The notes under the pieces were generated by a model. That model was given only the letters and a program-made list of their open reading frames with translations. It had not been told where the DNA came from and did not search any database. From Hypericum androsaemum (taxonomy: Eukaryota > Streptophyta > Magnoliopsida > Malpighiales > Hypericaceae), in contig OZ023187.1 of assembly GCA_963995505.1 (NCBI GenBank), forward strand, positions 1,867,501-1,931,500: 64,000 bases of DNA. Reading direction: 5' to 3'. Below, piece after piece: positions 10,341-21,505 of this stretch (within the stretch, counting starts at the first letter, position 1; every line of letters starts with the position of its first letter). Position numbers and translations under genes: made by a program.

Positions 10341-11265
10341 CCATCTCCTCTCCGCAACCATACCATTGTTAACTTACCGTCCGAGGAGGAAGTGAAATGC
10401 GTGTCTGATTATTGGCTGAATAATGGGGGTTGGGATATTACTTGTTTGGCCAATTTGTTGCAGGGTACGCAGGCGGCGCTTCTGGTGGCTACGGACCTCT
10501 CCTCTCTGCCGGCTGTGGTGGATGCGCTGTCTTAGGGGTTAACATTGGACGGCCAATTTTCAATGAGTTCGATGAAAATTAGGGGAGCTACAGGGTCCCC
10601 TTCTCTCATATCTGTGCAGGCATAGGAGTTTATCTATGTTATGTCTAACCGGAATACTCCACTCCCTTTGAGGCACGAGGTACTTGTATCGTGGACACGC
10701 CCACCAGTTGGTTTTGTCATGCTGAACACTGATGGAGCATCAGCTGGCAATCCTGGCAATTCTGGTGCTAGAGAGATTATTCGTGATGCAGCAGGTCGTT
10801 GGTTAAGGGGATTTACCAAAGGTGTCGGTTACTGCAGTTCCGTAGTAGCTGAGCTTTGGGCTCTAGTTTTGGGATTTGAGTTGGCATGGGAGTGTAGTTT
10901 TTCGGCAGGTGGTGGTAGAGGTCGATTCGTCCCAAGCTCTCCTCTGTGTCGGGCGCGATGATGGGCAGGAGTACCCACATGCCAACCTGATTATACGGGC
11001 ACATTCCCTAATTGACCGTGATTGAGTGACACAGATACAACATACATTTAGAGAGGAAAATCGTGTGGCTGACTCGCTCTCTAAGTATGCTTTCACTATT
11101 GATTTTGAGTTGGTGTCTTCAGATACACCTTTTGATTTCTACACTGATGTATATTGATATGAAAGGGGTTAGTCTACTTCGATGTACACGCACTATCTTT
11201 TCAGCACGTGATTAATAAAAATTAGTGAACATTCCGCCTCTCAATTTCTAAAAAAAACAAAGTCA
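10341..11265 (+). mobile_element. Degenerate LINE remnant (RT tail plus RNase H domain)
   Basis: At 10370-10620 the frame LPSEEEVKCVSDYW...WDITCLANLL resembles the linker after reverse transcriptase in plant LINEs. It jumps by internal deletion to an RNase H (RVT_3) domain at 10641-11156: VSWTRPPVGFVMLNTDGASA, a frameshift near 10903, then VVVEVDSSQALLCVGRDDG, a TGA at 11023-11025 and FREENRVADSLSKYAF to a stop at 11154. An A-rich tail follows near 11250. The zinc-binding RVT region between the two parts is gone. Confidence 0.75.
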
Positions 11266-11429
11266 TTTTCGGTGGGACAAGATTTACATAAATTAACTAC
11301 GTAGGTACACCTTATTTTACTTTAAGATTAAAGTAGTAATTCTCCTTTTTGTACATTTATTATGATGTGAATTTGAATCTGAATTTGAATTTAAATTTGA
11401 ACTTAAATTTAAGGGCAAAACACAGAAAA

Positions 11430-11692
11430 AAGTAACTATAAACAAAAACCGGAGGTTACCTGCGCTCGACAGCCCAGCTACCAAGTGCCTCCCCACCTTG
11501 CAGAAACTCATCTTGAAAGTCCTCGTTTATATTCCAGGTAAGATTCCCCCGAAATTATAGAAAAAATTCATGTTAATTTTTCCAGACATGATCTAAATTT
11601 CGTTGCATGTCATGCATGCCCCACTTCTGCTTAAAAATCTATCGATTGTCCTTGTTTAAATACCCAATTTTCACTAATTCTAATTCGAACTG
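11430..11692 (+). promoter_or_regulatory. Native TPS-3 promoter block P, cut off by a solo LTR
   Basis: This block is shared with 7.9-8.1 kb and partly with the TPS-4, TPS-5 and TPS-6 upstream regions. The native TATA position reads TTTAAATACC (11656-11665), where TPS-5 has TATAAATACC. It once adjoined the TPS-3 leader directly, but an LTR now separates it from the start codon. Confidence 0.6.
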
Positions 11693-11695
11693 CAT

Positions 11696-12154
11696 TGTTT
11701 GGGTATGGAGACTTCGTACTGTTCACATGTTGACTATACGGAGTTATTGTTCACATGTTGACTCGGCACTATTCATCCGGGGCCAGAAATGTGATTTCTG
11801 GTGGACGATTTTGCCCCTGCCGACACCAAATAGTCCTAGGCTGTGGGCACTATAAATACCCACCTCTCAGTCACTATTTATCTATCTTCTTCCTTGTGTA
11901 GAGAGAGAGAGAGAGAGAGAGAAGAGGAGAGAGAAACACCATTGTTGAGCGAGTGAAGCTCTAAAGTGTAGATCGAGCTTGATATAGTGAAATCTCCTGG
12001 CTTGGTACCCCCGGACGTAGATCGGTTAAGATCGAACCGGGTGACCAAATTTTGTGTCGTATTCTTGTGTGCGTGAGTTTCCTTTGTGCTTGTCATCGAT
12101 CTCTAGCTCCGGTGTTGTTCGGGTGGTGTTTGGGGCCCTCGTGTTTTCCCAACA
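11696..12154 (+). repeat. Solo LTR (Copia-like) in the TPS-3 leader
   Basis: It begins TGTTTGGG and ends CCCAACA, and is flanked by CATTG (11693-11697) and CATTG (12155-12159), a 5-bp target duplication that overlaps the first two LTR bases. It has its own TATA box (TATAAATACC, 11851-11860), a GA microsatellite (about 11900-11926) in the expected transcribed region, and no internal coding sequence. Solo LTRs arise by recombination between the two LTRs of one element. It lies 43 bp upstream of the TPS-3 ATG in the same orientation as the gene, so a transcript started at its TATA box would read into TPS-3. Confidence 0.75.
11716..11860 (+). promoter_or_regulatory. Duplicated E-box/W-box-like motif and TATA box inside the solo LTR
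   Basis: TGTTCACATGTTGACT occurs twice, about 32 bp apart (near 11719 and 11751). Each copy contains CACATG (E-box variant bound by MYC-type bHLH factors) overlapping TTGACT (WRKY W-box core). TATAAATACC follows at 11851. The layout of repeated upstream motifs, TATA and leader is that of a functional LTR promoter. Its effect on TPS-3 is inference. Confidence 0.55.
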
Positions 12155-12197
12155 CATTGCAGTTAGAGAGAAACACATTGAAGTTCCAGACCGAACG

Positions 12198-15100
12198 ATG
12201 TCGTCCCTCGGAATTTCTGCTGTTCCCACTTCAATCCAACCATCTGCCCACCGTCCGACGGCGGGATTTCCCCCTACCATTTGGGCCGATTGTTTTCTCT
12301 GCCACTCTACCCCCTCCATTGTAATTTATTTATTTCTGAAAGAATTTAATCAACAACTCTATTAATTTTACGCACCAAATAATAATCAATTTCTCATCGA
12401 TCGTTCATTTTTTTTTTCAGGGAACTGTTAATTCGTCTAATTACGAAGAAATAGACGAGTTGAAAGAAGAAATCAGGCGGGTGCTCAAAGAATATTTGGG
12501 TGGAGATGGTGAAATGTTGCGGCTAATTGATGAGATCCAACGGCTAGGTGTGGGCTACCATTTCGATGATGAGATAGAAGCTGCTTTGGAGAAAGTATCC
12601 CACACCAATGTCGAGGCTTACGATTTGACCACTGCTTCGCTATGGTTTCGGTTGCTTCGACAACAAGGCATCAACGTCTCTTGTGGTAAGCCATGCAAAT
12701 CAAAAAATTCAGGGATGTGTGTAGGTCCTTAGGGTGTACATAATTTACATGGTTCAATCCTCGAACGTTTGACATATCAATAAGGAAAACGTTAATTATA
12801 TGTTGGAATGAATATCATCATTAATTTAAGAGAAAAGTAAATTTTAATACCCTATGATTTGACCGATTCTGTGTTTAGATCGTGTGATTTAAAATTTTAT
12901 ATTTGATCCTTGTGGTTATTTTTTTCTGGATATGTCTAAGTTCGAAGCAGTTGTCCTGCCATTTGGTCTTCCGTGCGGGCTCCACATCTTCCAAAACAAC
13001 GTCGTTTGACGTCCTACGTGGCGTGTGAAAAATTACCTAAATAGTTTCAAAACTTGAAATATATTTTAAAAATATCATCTTCCTCCCACCTTCACCATCT
13101 TCAACCTTTAGCATCAAATACCCCCAATCACATCGGTTGCAATTTTCTGTAAACGTGGATTGATCCCTAAAATGTTATTGGGTACTTTCATGAAAAATGG
13201 TTTTCGTGAATTTTTTTTCTTTCCGTTTCTTGATGATTTTTTCATGAGTTCATCCTTGAGTGAATAACCGAAAAAGTTCCTCGTGCTGAACCAAAATTGG
13301 TTCACGCAGTCACACAAAAGGACTTCGTCCTTAAGTGAACACGCAGGGACCTTTCGGCACCAATCTGCAATTGACCCAGAAATCTGAAAAACCAGATGAA
13401 CCCCAATTAAAAGGTTTATCCCCAACTTCTCTCCTCGAAGGCTGTTCAACCCACGACTGCAATAAGAAAGACTTGGGTCCCCCAGTTCGTCTCAGTCTAA
13501 GACGAGAACAAGACACGTTCCCAGAAAAAAAGTTGCTCGCTCGTTGTCCTCGAAGAAGTGCTCCAGGAGAAAGAAGATCCTCCCAGAGTGAAGCACGACA
13601 TTAATGGAGACCGTGGAATTGCATCTCAATGGGGAAAACAGGATGAACTTCAGTTGGGAAGCGAGGAGGAACATCTCAATGGAGATTGAAAGATGAAGAC
13701 TCACTCGGCTTCTTAACTTGCTTGACAGTTCATGAGCGATGAGAATGTTGGGTCAGAGTAGAATTGGTAGTTGGAAATTGGGGATTTTATAAGGCACATC
13801 ATCTAGGAGAAGAATTTACTGCAATACAGGTATTGGGTTTTGGGTAGATTTGATGATAAAGGTTGAAGATGATGAAGGTGGGAGGAAGATGATGTTTTTA
13901 AAATATATTTCAAGTTTTGAGACTATTTTGTTAATTAGTCACATGCCACTTCAGTGATGAATTAAACAACAGAACATCCACATAGGACGCCAAATGACGT
14001 TATTTTTGGAGATGTGGAGCCCGCGTGGACGGTCAAATGGAGGGCAGCTTCCTAGGCTGTCCGGGACTGAGAAATGTTCGGAAAAAAAACCACAGAGACT
14101 AAATCTGAAACTTTAAATCACAGGGGCTAAACACAAAATCAGTTAAACTACAAGGTACTAAAGTGTACTTTTTTCTTAAATTAACTAGGATCTCACTATG
14201 ATAAAGTTAAACATAGAATAAAAGAGTAAGGTTAGAGTATGGATCCACTGGATTCATACCTGCCCTAGACTAGCGGAGTATGAGAAGAATTTGTCTTGTG
14301 CAATACAGGTAAAATCTAACCCACAAGATATGAGTATTTGTACCATCTCTAGTAAATCTTCGCTTCGTGTATATTAATTGAACTAACCAAGAATTACCGA
14401 GCAGATGTATTTAACAAATACAAAGATTCTGAAGGGAACTTGAAGGCGTCGCTAGGCGATGATGTGGGTGGAATGCTAAGTTTATACGAGGCATCACATT
14501 TAGCTACATGTGAAGACAAGCTGTTAGAGGAAGCCTTGGAATTCACAACTAGAAATCTCAAGGCAGCATTGTCTAGCTTGAGCCCTCCTCTTGCCTTGCA
14601 AGTCGACCATTCTCTGAGGTGGCCTCTTCGCTTCTCTTTAAATAGAGCAGAAGCAAGGTTCTATATCGATATCTACTCCAAAGATGAGTCCCACAACAGG
14701 GCACTTCTCAAGCTAGCCAAGATAGATTTCAACACTTTGCAGCAATTACATCAGGAGGAGTTGCATACTCTAACAAGGTAACGATTACTTATTTTTTACG
14801 GCATGCGAAATTGGGACTCATCATAAATATATTTATTTATAGGAGGTCTACAATGTTTATTTTTCTCTCTGACTAGGTTTTATTAAATTTAATGTGATTG
14901 CTCCATCATGGTCAGGTGGTACAATAGTCTGGATTGGAAGAAACATTTTCCCTATTCAAGAGATAGGATTGTTGAGAGCTACTTTTGGATGGTACACCTC
15001 TACTTTGAACCACAGTATTCTCTCGGAAGGATTATCATGACGAAGATATGCCAGATGACAACCCTTTTGGATGATACTTACGACAATTACGGACTATTTG

Positions 15101-17465
15101 AAGAACTTCAAACCTTAACAGAGGCAATTCATAGGTAATTAAACATAAACATACATGCTCGCGAACACATTAACGCACGATTTGTTGATTAACATGCATG
15201 TATAAGTAGATGAATTATACACGTATGTATGTACTTTCGAAAAAATATGTTGTATATGTACCATTTCAATCATAAGTATTATTTGCGTGTATTTGAGATT
15301 ATAAGTTAAAATGGGAATAAAGCTTAGAATATAAGTATAATACATATATCACATGTTATATAAATATTCACAAAGAAAGCTACTTCCAAAGATATTAAAT
15401 AATCCGAATGATTACTTTAATTGATATGAGTTATGATTGTGGTACTTTGAATGGTTTGATTTTATTGAATATTTATGTTTTTTTTGAAAAGGTTAAATTT
15501 TTATTTATATATTGGGTCGGACGGAGAAATCGAACTCTCGCAGTCACCAGTCTCTTCAAAACCTAGTGGAAAAAAGAGTACTATTGATATTACTGCAAGG
15601 ACAAAGTTGTTTTCGGACTCCTTGATTATAACACATGACCAAATTACTCCAAATATCTATGCACAAAACGCAAAAATTTAGATTAACTTGAGCAAAATTT
15701 CCCTGATAATTAAAACATTAAAACATAAAGCTCCCAAATTGAATATTTATGTTTTGATGTGTCAATATACTTGATTTGAAATATATAGGGATACCCTTTT
15801 GTTAATACTTTAGCAGTATTCTTTATGACATACGTGTAGATAAAAATATATAAAAACGATGCAAATAGTGGAAATAAGTCAATAGTTCAACGTATTATAA
15901 CTGAATCAATTATACAATGTTACAATGCACACACATTTTTTTTTTCAAATCTTAACGTATGGGGAGAAGAATGCATATTATAGAAATGAAGAGTTGGCAT
16001 TCTTATATGATCAGGTGGGACATTGCTGTCATTGATGTACTTCCAGAGGACATGAAGATGCTTTATCGAGTATTAATTGATATATACTCGGAGGTTGAGG
16101 ACGTGTTGAGAAAAGAAGGAAGATTACACTGCATGTCCTACGTAAAACAAGCGGTAAGTAACTAATAGATATGCTTAATTTTTAAATCTTCGTATTCAAC
16201 ACAGAATGTAGATTTACTATAATTAAAAAGTTAAGTCCAATATCATGCGGAGTTTACAACTATTAGACACAGATTAAATGAAATTGGTTCATCACCAATA
16301 TTTTATTTTGTAATTGGCATGACAATCAGATGAAGAACCAAGCCCAAGCCTACTTTGATGAAGCTAAGTGGCGTCAGGTAGCCTACGTTCCCAGCTTCGA
16401 CGAGTATATGAATGTGTCAATCCCAAGTTCTGCCATTCCAATGCTCACATTGTCTTCCTTCGTCGGGATGGGAGAGATCGCAACGGAGGATGCTTTTAAA
16501 TGGATATCTAATTACCCAAAGATCATCATTTCCATGTCAGTTCATGGCAGGCTGCTCGACGACGCTGTTTCTCACGAGGTATATAACTGAAGTAATTTTA
16601 CGGTAATTCTTATATACATTTACGTCCTCGTGATAATTTTAGTTGCTGCTTTAATAATGTTAAATATATCTAAATCACACCTTGTTGTTGATAAGTAGAC
16701 ATATTAACTTCAAGAAAAAATGATTTCAAGTTACAAGACATCTGATTATAATCTAATTGCTAACATGAACACATCATATAACATTAATTAAAATCATTAA
16801 CATGGACATTTTCTTATCTAAAAAAAATCTCAATTTCTTCTCATAAAAACATTGTCGTTTCAGGACATGGACAACCATATTTTTTTAGACAAAAAAATAA
16901 ATTTGAGAAGAAAGATTTATATTAGTACTCCAAAGAATACTTAAAAACCCACATTTGGATGGGATTAGTAAGGAACGAGATAATTGAGAAGGTGTGGATT
17001 GCTTTGTATGTCGAGATTATGTGGGGATTGTGCATCCGATGAAATCAAACAATCTTTTAAGGTAAAATATTTAACCGAGAGTTTCTCGATCATATTGTTC
17101 CCTTTAGAGTTCGTGCGCTTCTCATTCATTCATACAATTTAATTGACTCCATAATTTTCCTTTTTGGGATGTAGTTTGAGCAAAAGAGAGACCATGTAGC
17201 TTCAGCAGTAGAATGTTATATGGACCAGTACAAGGTGGCAAAGGAAGAGGCAGTGAAGGTGATTAGGGCAAAGGCAAGAGGTGCATGGAAAGAAATCAAC
17301 GAGGCTTGCCTGAAGCCGACTGAAGTCGCCATGCCTCTCTTGGACCGAGCTCTCAACTTCGCTAAGGCAACCGAGACAATGTACAAAGATGGTGATGGCT
17401 ACACAATGAACCACCTCATCAAAGGCCATGTTGCTTCATTACTCAAGGATCCAGTGCCAATCTGA
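12198..17465 (+). CDS. TPS-3: intact TPS-a sesquiterpene-type terpene synthase, 7 exons
   Basis: Exons: 12198-12320, 12421-12685, 14405-14777, 14916-15134, 16015-16153, 16330-16578 and 17175-17465. All junctions are GT/AG, phases are consistent, and the product is about 552 residues, normal for TPS-a. No plastid transit peptide precedes the N-terminal motif, so the cytosol and farnesyl diphosphate are the expected site and substrate. Motifs: HRP-x8-W in exon 1 (the first Arg of RRX8W is His), RDR of the RxR motif and DDTYD in exon 4, and DDAVSHEFE (NSE/DTE type, Ala in the third position) across exons 6-7. The start matches [12 protein letters not shown] in TPS-4 and TPS-5. A possible AATAAA lies at 17605. 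Intron 2 holds transposon E2 and the leader holds a solo LTR. The product is not predictable from sequence. Confidence 0.9.
12830..14175. mobile_element. Mutator-like element E2 within TPS-3 intron 2
   Basis: Terminal inverted repeats contain AATACCCTATG... on the left and ...CAAGGTACTAAAGTG on the right. They share GATGTGGAGCCCGCGTGGACG-like and complementary sequence, and extend at least from 12830 to 13120 against 13840 to 14175. Flanks TTAATTTAA (12821-12829) and TTAAATTAA (14176-14184) form a 9-bp target duplication with one difference. The centre (13120-13840) has short open frames on both strands that I do not recognise. No transposase is seen. The splice sites of the host intron remain intact. 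Confidence 0.8.
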
Positions 17466-18375
17466 TGATGGGTCTTGTTTGACTTCAGCCTTCAAATATC
17501 TTCATGCTCCCATGTCGATATATCTTCGTTTTTTATGAAGATATAGTATTTAGAGACGATTACAACGACTCTTTTAATGATGTATTATTCATTCTAAAAG
17601 TTTGAATAAAAGACCTAAGTAAAGAATATTAAGTTTTTTTTAGTAAATAGATTAATTTTATATATAACTCAAATATTTACATGAGTAGTACAAAAAGATT
17701 ATCGAATCAATATATTCTTGTCACTTGGATCAACTACCAAATCGATATTTTGTCGTTTGAGACTAGTAAAATTGAGAAAGACCACGTTGTATTATATGGT
17801 AGTAGATGTGATGCGTTATTTTCAGCTCCTATTTGAAAAGCGGTTTTTTTATTAGTGTTTTTTGGCATTTGTCACTCAAAATATCCATAAAAGAATCCGA
17901 GTATTTTACTACTTGTAATAATGTGATGTCTTTTGAGAGTATATAGTAAAATTTGATACAGACCTAGTTGTTTTTTTTTTCGAGTAAGTAAAATTTTATT
18001 ATTAACATATTTACGCCAGAAGAAGAACTCGTGATCTCAAAACCGTCAGCCTCTTCAAAACCTTGGTACGATAAAATCTCTTGAAAAAAATCGCACCAAA
18101 AAAAGATTAACATCGATAGCGCTCGAAATACAAAGTTTTTTTTCCAACTTCACGATAAGTTGTCATATTACAAAGCCAGTCACATATTTCCCCATGTTGT
18201 GTTATAAGGTTGTATTACATGTCCTTCGACTCGAGTAATTTGTTTTCATTTATGTCAGTGTTTGCGCGTTTAAAGGTGTTATTTGTTATTTTGACGTCTT
18301 TAAATTACCAATAGTCAGATTTTTAAATTTATTGTCTGTGGACTTTTATTTATCTAATTATAGTATATGAAAACT
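17466..18375 (+). other. TPS-3 3' region and spacer
   Basis: After the stop come a probable 3' UTR with AATAAA at 17605-17610 and AT-rich spacer. A stretch with CAGCCTCTTCAAAACCTTGG (about 18042) resembles part of TPS-3 intron 4 (about 15548), so a small dispersed repeat may be present in both. No gene is seen. Confidence 0.45.
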
Positions 18376-18860
18376 ATAAATCGTGACCGAACTATAGATC
18401 AATTACTGCGGCCACGTTTTAATAACTTCCAATTTAACTGTTAGTTTTAGCGATGTTTAAACCGGAACAACTATCTTATTATTTAACAAAATTAATTTGT
18501 ATGGCTGTTCAAAAAAAATTTAAGTTGAATTTCACAAAAAAATCACAAAAATAAAAATACACGTCTGGATTGAAAGTCCAAAGTTGAAATAATTTTACAT
18601 TTCCCAAAGTTGAACTTAAATACGTAAAAGTTCACTTTTCTTATGTGGGGCCCAAAATCAAATGGGCTTAAAATGGGTTCTCGGAAAGATCATTTCTGTT
18701 GCAAGTTCCTGCTCTTCCCTAGCTACCAAACGCGCAGTTCTCCTCAAAACGACATCGTTGAACTCCAATCCACTAATCACTTTTAGTTCAATCAGCCCAT
18801 TTCCTCCACGTGTACTTCTCTCTCCCGCCCATTTTCAGTATAATATTTTTTTTGGTTAAT
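18376..18860 (+). repeat. Downstream blocks D and A of TPS-3
   Basis: These are copies of the flanking blocks found after TPS-1 (5876-6285); block A recurs again at 38400-38560. Block A contains AGCTACCAAACGCGCAGTTC and TCCACGTGTACTTCTCTCTC, the latter with a G-box-like CACGTG. The conserved order relative to the last exon supports segmental duplication. Confidence 0.65.
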
Positions 18861-19039
18861 TTGTTAATTTTACTTGTGATCATAATTGATAATTAAAAAT
18901 ATTGCAATTTTTTCACTATAAAATGGTAAAAAATGTCATCAGTGGTAAATCGCGGTGACTTGTCTGCTATGATAATAGTCATGTGATGGTCATTTTTGAA
19001 GAAAAAAATATACTCTTCTTTTCACCATCTTCGTTTTTA

Positions 19040-20700
19040 GTCAAGTATTGTCATCTTCTTGTTGCAAGGGAAAATTTTTGAGAACATTAAAGAACGATCT
19101 CTGGACAGTTTGGAGTGATCGTCCCAAGGACAATCCCAACAAGTCATAAAAAAGGGAAAAGTAAAGAAAAAACGAGTTGAGAGAAAGAGGTTATATTGAG
19201 AGAGTAAGGAAAACTAGAGAGTAGGGTTTTTGTGTTTGTTGTGTGGTGTCCTATGCCTATGCCCCAAGCCATGCTTATATAGAAAAAAAACTACACTGAT
19301 CCGGCCTCCTATCCTAAGTTGTGTTTTAATTGAACGATGACTTCAAAGTCTATCTCTATCTAATGTCTATCGTCATCTAACCCGGACTTATTCGGCTTCA
19401 TGAAGTCTATCCATCTTCAAGGTTTATCTTACATTCTTGAATCCTTGTCCATTTATAACTCTTAGAGTCCGAGTCGATCCCGTCCATTTGAGTTCACCTT
19501 CACCTTGCTTCCCGGAGTCCTCGTCCAACTAATCTTCCTTAGAGCCCACCTCGGCCCGGTCTCTCAATCTCTATCAATACTGAGCCCGGCACCAATACGT
19601 ATCCATCTCGCAAAATTAACCATCTCACCTCAAGTGAAGCAAATTAATCAACGATCAGAGGCAAACGAGCCAAAATCTAAAATCGGGATAAATCAGCAGA
19701 CAACTGAGGTCTCTTCCACAAGCTGACGATTGACCCTACGTCAAGTCGGGCGACGATTGGCCCTATGCTGAAGTGGGTGACGACTGGTCCTATGCTGAAG
19801 CGGAAGACGATTGGCCCTCACTTGAGTTGGGCGATGATCGGCCCTAGGTTGAATTCAAACAGATTTTTGACACTATTACATTCCGAATTAGAAAATGTCA
19901 TAAACTCTAAAGTTGTAGATCTATATCTTATCTTTCCATAGAAACTTGAATCATCTCAATCTGAGGTATGCATAAAAAGATATGATCATTTTACCAAAGT
20001 CTATTGGTCGGCCTAGAGTTGAGCTCAAACAGATTTTGGACCTTATTTTACTCCGAACTAGAAAAAGGCATAAACTACAAAGTCTTAGACCTATTATAAA
20101 AAAATATATGGGCGACTTATCAATGTCCAATGGTCCCCAATGAGGAAATTAGGACCGAGAATTGAAGCCTTATTTTGACCTTTTTTCAAGCAAAATTAGG
20201 TAATGACTTAGAAACATAAAATTGAGATCTACCTCTTATCTTCCAATAGAAGAAGGAATCACTTCATTCTGATGCTCGAGCACCAAACTATGGTTGATGT
20301 AGTAACGATGGGTGCTATGAGACAGCTCCTCCAAGTGAGTGACCCGACTTGAGCAAGGCTTTCTACCCCTAACAAGTGTCTGACCCGACCTGAGGGAGTT
20401 CCACCTGACTTGAGCCTAAGACTACCCAATGTGACTTCAGGCCGGGGGTACCTAGGTTGCCTTACCTTGAGAGTACCCAAGGTGATTCATGGCTAAGGTT
20501 ATCCAAGCTGATTCAAGGCTGAAAGTACCCAAGCTGATTTGAGGCAGAGGGTAACCATGCTGACTTGCCCTGAGGGTACCCAAGTTGACTCAAGGCTGAG
20601 GGTACCCAAGCAGACTTGAGATTGAGGGCACCCAAGCTGATTTGAGGCTGAGGGCACCCAAGCCGACATGAGCATACCTAGCCAAAACTAGTTGACGTCC
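19040..20700. repeat. Unclassified repeat with two nested minisatellites
   Basis: About 19726-19860 holds roughly five copies of a 27-bp unit of type CGACGATTGGCCCTATGCTG. About 20440-20680 holds roughly seven degenerate units of about 26-31 bp, of type GAGGGTACCCAAGCTGATT. Between them, a block starting GTTGAATTCAAACAGATTTT (about 19850) recurs diverged at about 20018. No transposon protein, LTR pair or terminal inverted repeat was recognised. It looks like the body of a non-autonomous element or degenerate LTR. Confidence 0.5.
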
Positions 20701-20879
20701 AAAGTTCAGATACTTTGATGATTGTCTTAGTTAACTCAGAGTTCCAAACATGTTATGTTTGTACATCAACAGTCCTATTTATGAAATATTTTTTAATGAT
20801 ATCTTTTACTTTGGTAAGATTCGAATAAAAAAACTTTATCAAGTGTATAAAATTTTCTCGCCCATCTCCTTATCACTTT

Positions 20880-21170
20880 CTTTTACCACCTTCGGTAAAA
20901 CGGGTCGAGATGGGTTAACTTTTTGGATGTCTCGGATAAAATTGAGAACAACAGTGCACCAACGTGGGTCACGTGGCAAACCTTGCAGTGCACAAAGCCG
21001 AAGTCTTGACCTCAATTTTCAAACGACTTCAAAATTGAACGTCTTTTTAAAAAATGATTAAAGTCGGGAACGGGACCAACTCCGGAGCATTTTTTGCGTA
21101 CCAAAACTTGAATACATTGTACCATGGTTAAAGTCGGGAACGGGACCAACTCTGGATCATTTTTTTTACT
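20880..21170. repeat. Dispersed block B and a 33-bp direct duplication
   Basis: GGGTCACGTGGCAAACCTTG and the following ...CACAAAG...AAGTCTTGACCTCAATTTT recur near 39149 and 46191; a truncated form is at 61820. Immediately after, TAAAGTCGGGAACGGGACCA occurs twice (about 21059 and 21128). Block B lies about 3 kb downstream of TPS-3 and TPS-5 and after TPS-4, so it may belong to the duplicated segment or be a separate repeat family. Confidence 0.5.
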
Positions 21171-21505
21171 TTCTCATTGGTCTAATTGATTGGACATGCC
21201 GGCTCAGAGAAAAGCCAAGAATGCTTTTTCTTTAATTTTTTTTATTTTTCTATACTAAAAATGATTAAATTTTGATTTTAATGTTTGTAAATTATAAATT
21301 TTGCAATAATATTATTGTTAGTTTTCACCCATCCATATCCAAATGCAAAGGGTACTTTGGGAAAAAATGAACATGAAAGGGAAGTTGTAAGTAACTTCTT
21401 TTTGTTAAAAAAAAAAGAGTAACTTCTTTTCCCATTCACACTTTTTCGATTCCTTCATAAAATCAGGAAAAGGACAAAAATGGGACCACTCTTGCATAAG
21501 AAAAA

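Noticed and set aside
15139..15681. Short frames in TPS-3 intron 4
   Set aside because: AT-rich intron sequence; exons 4 and 5 on both sides have matching phases and clear splice sites.
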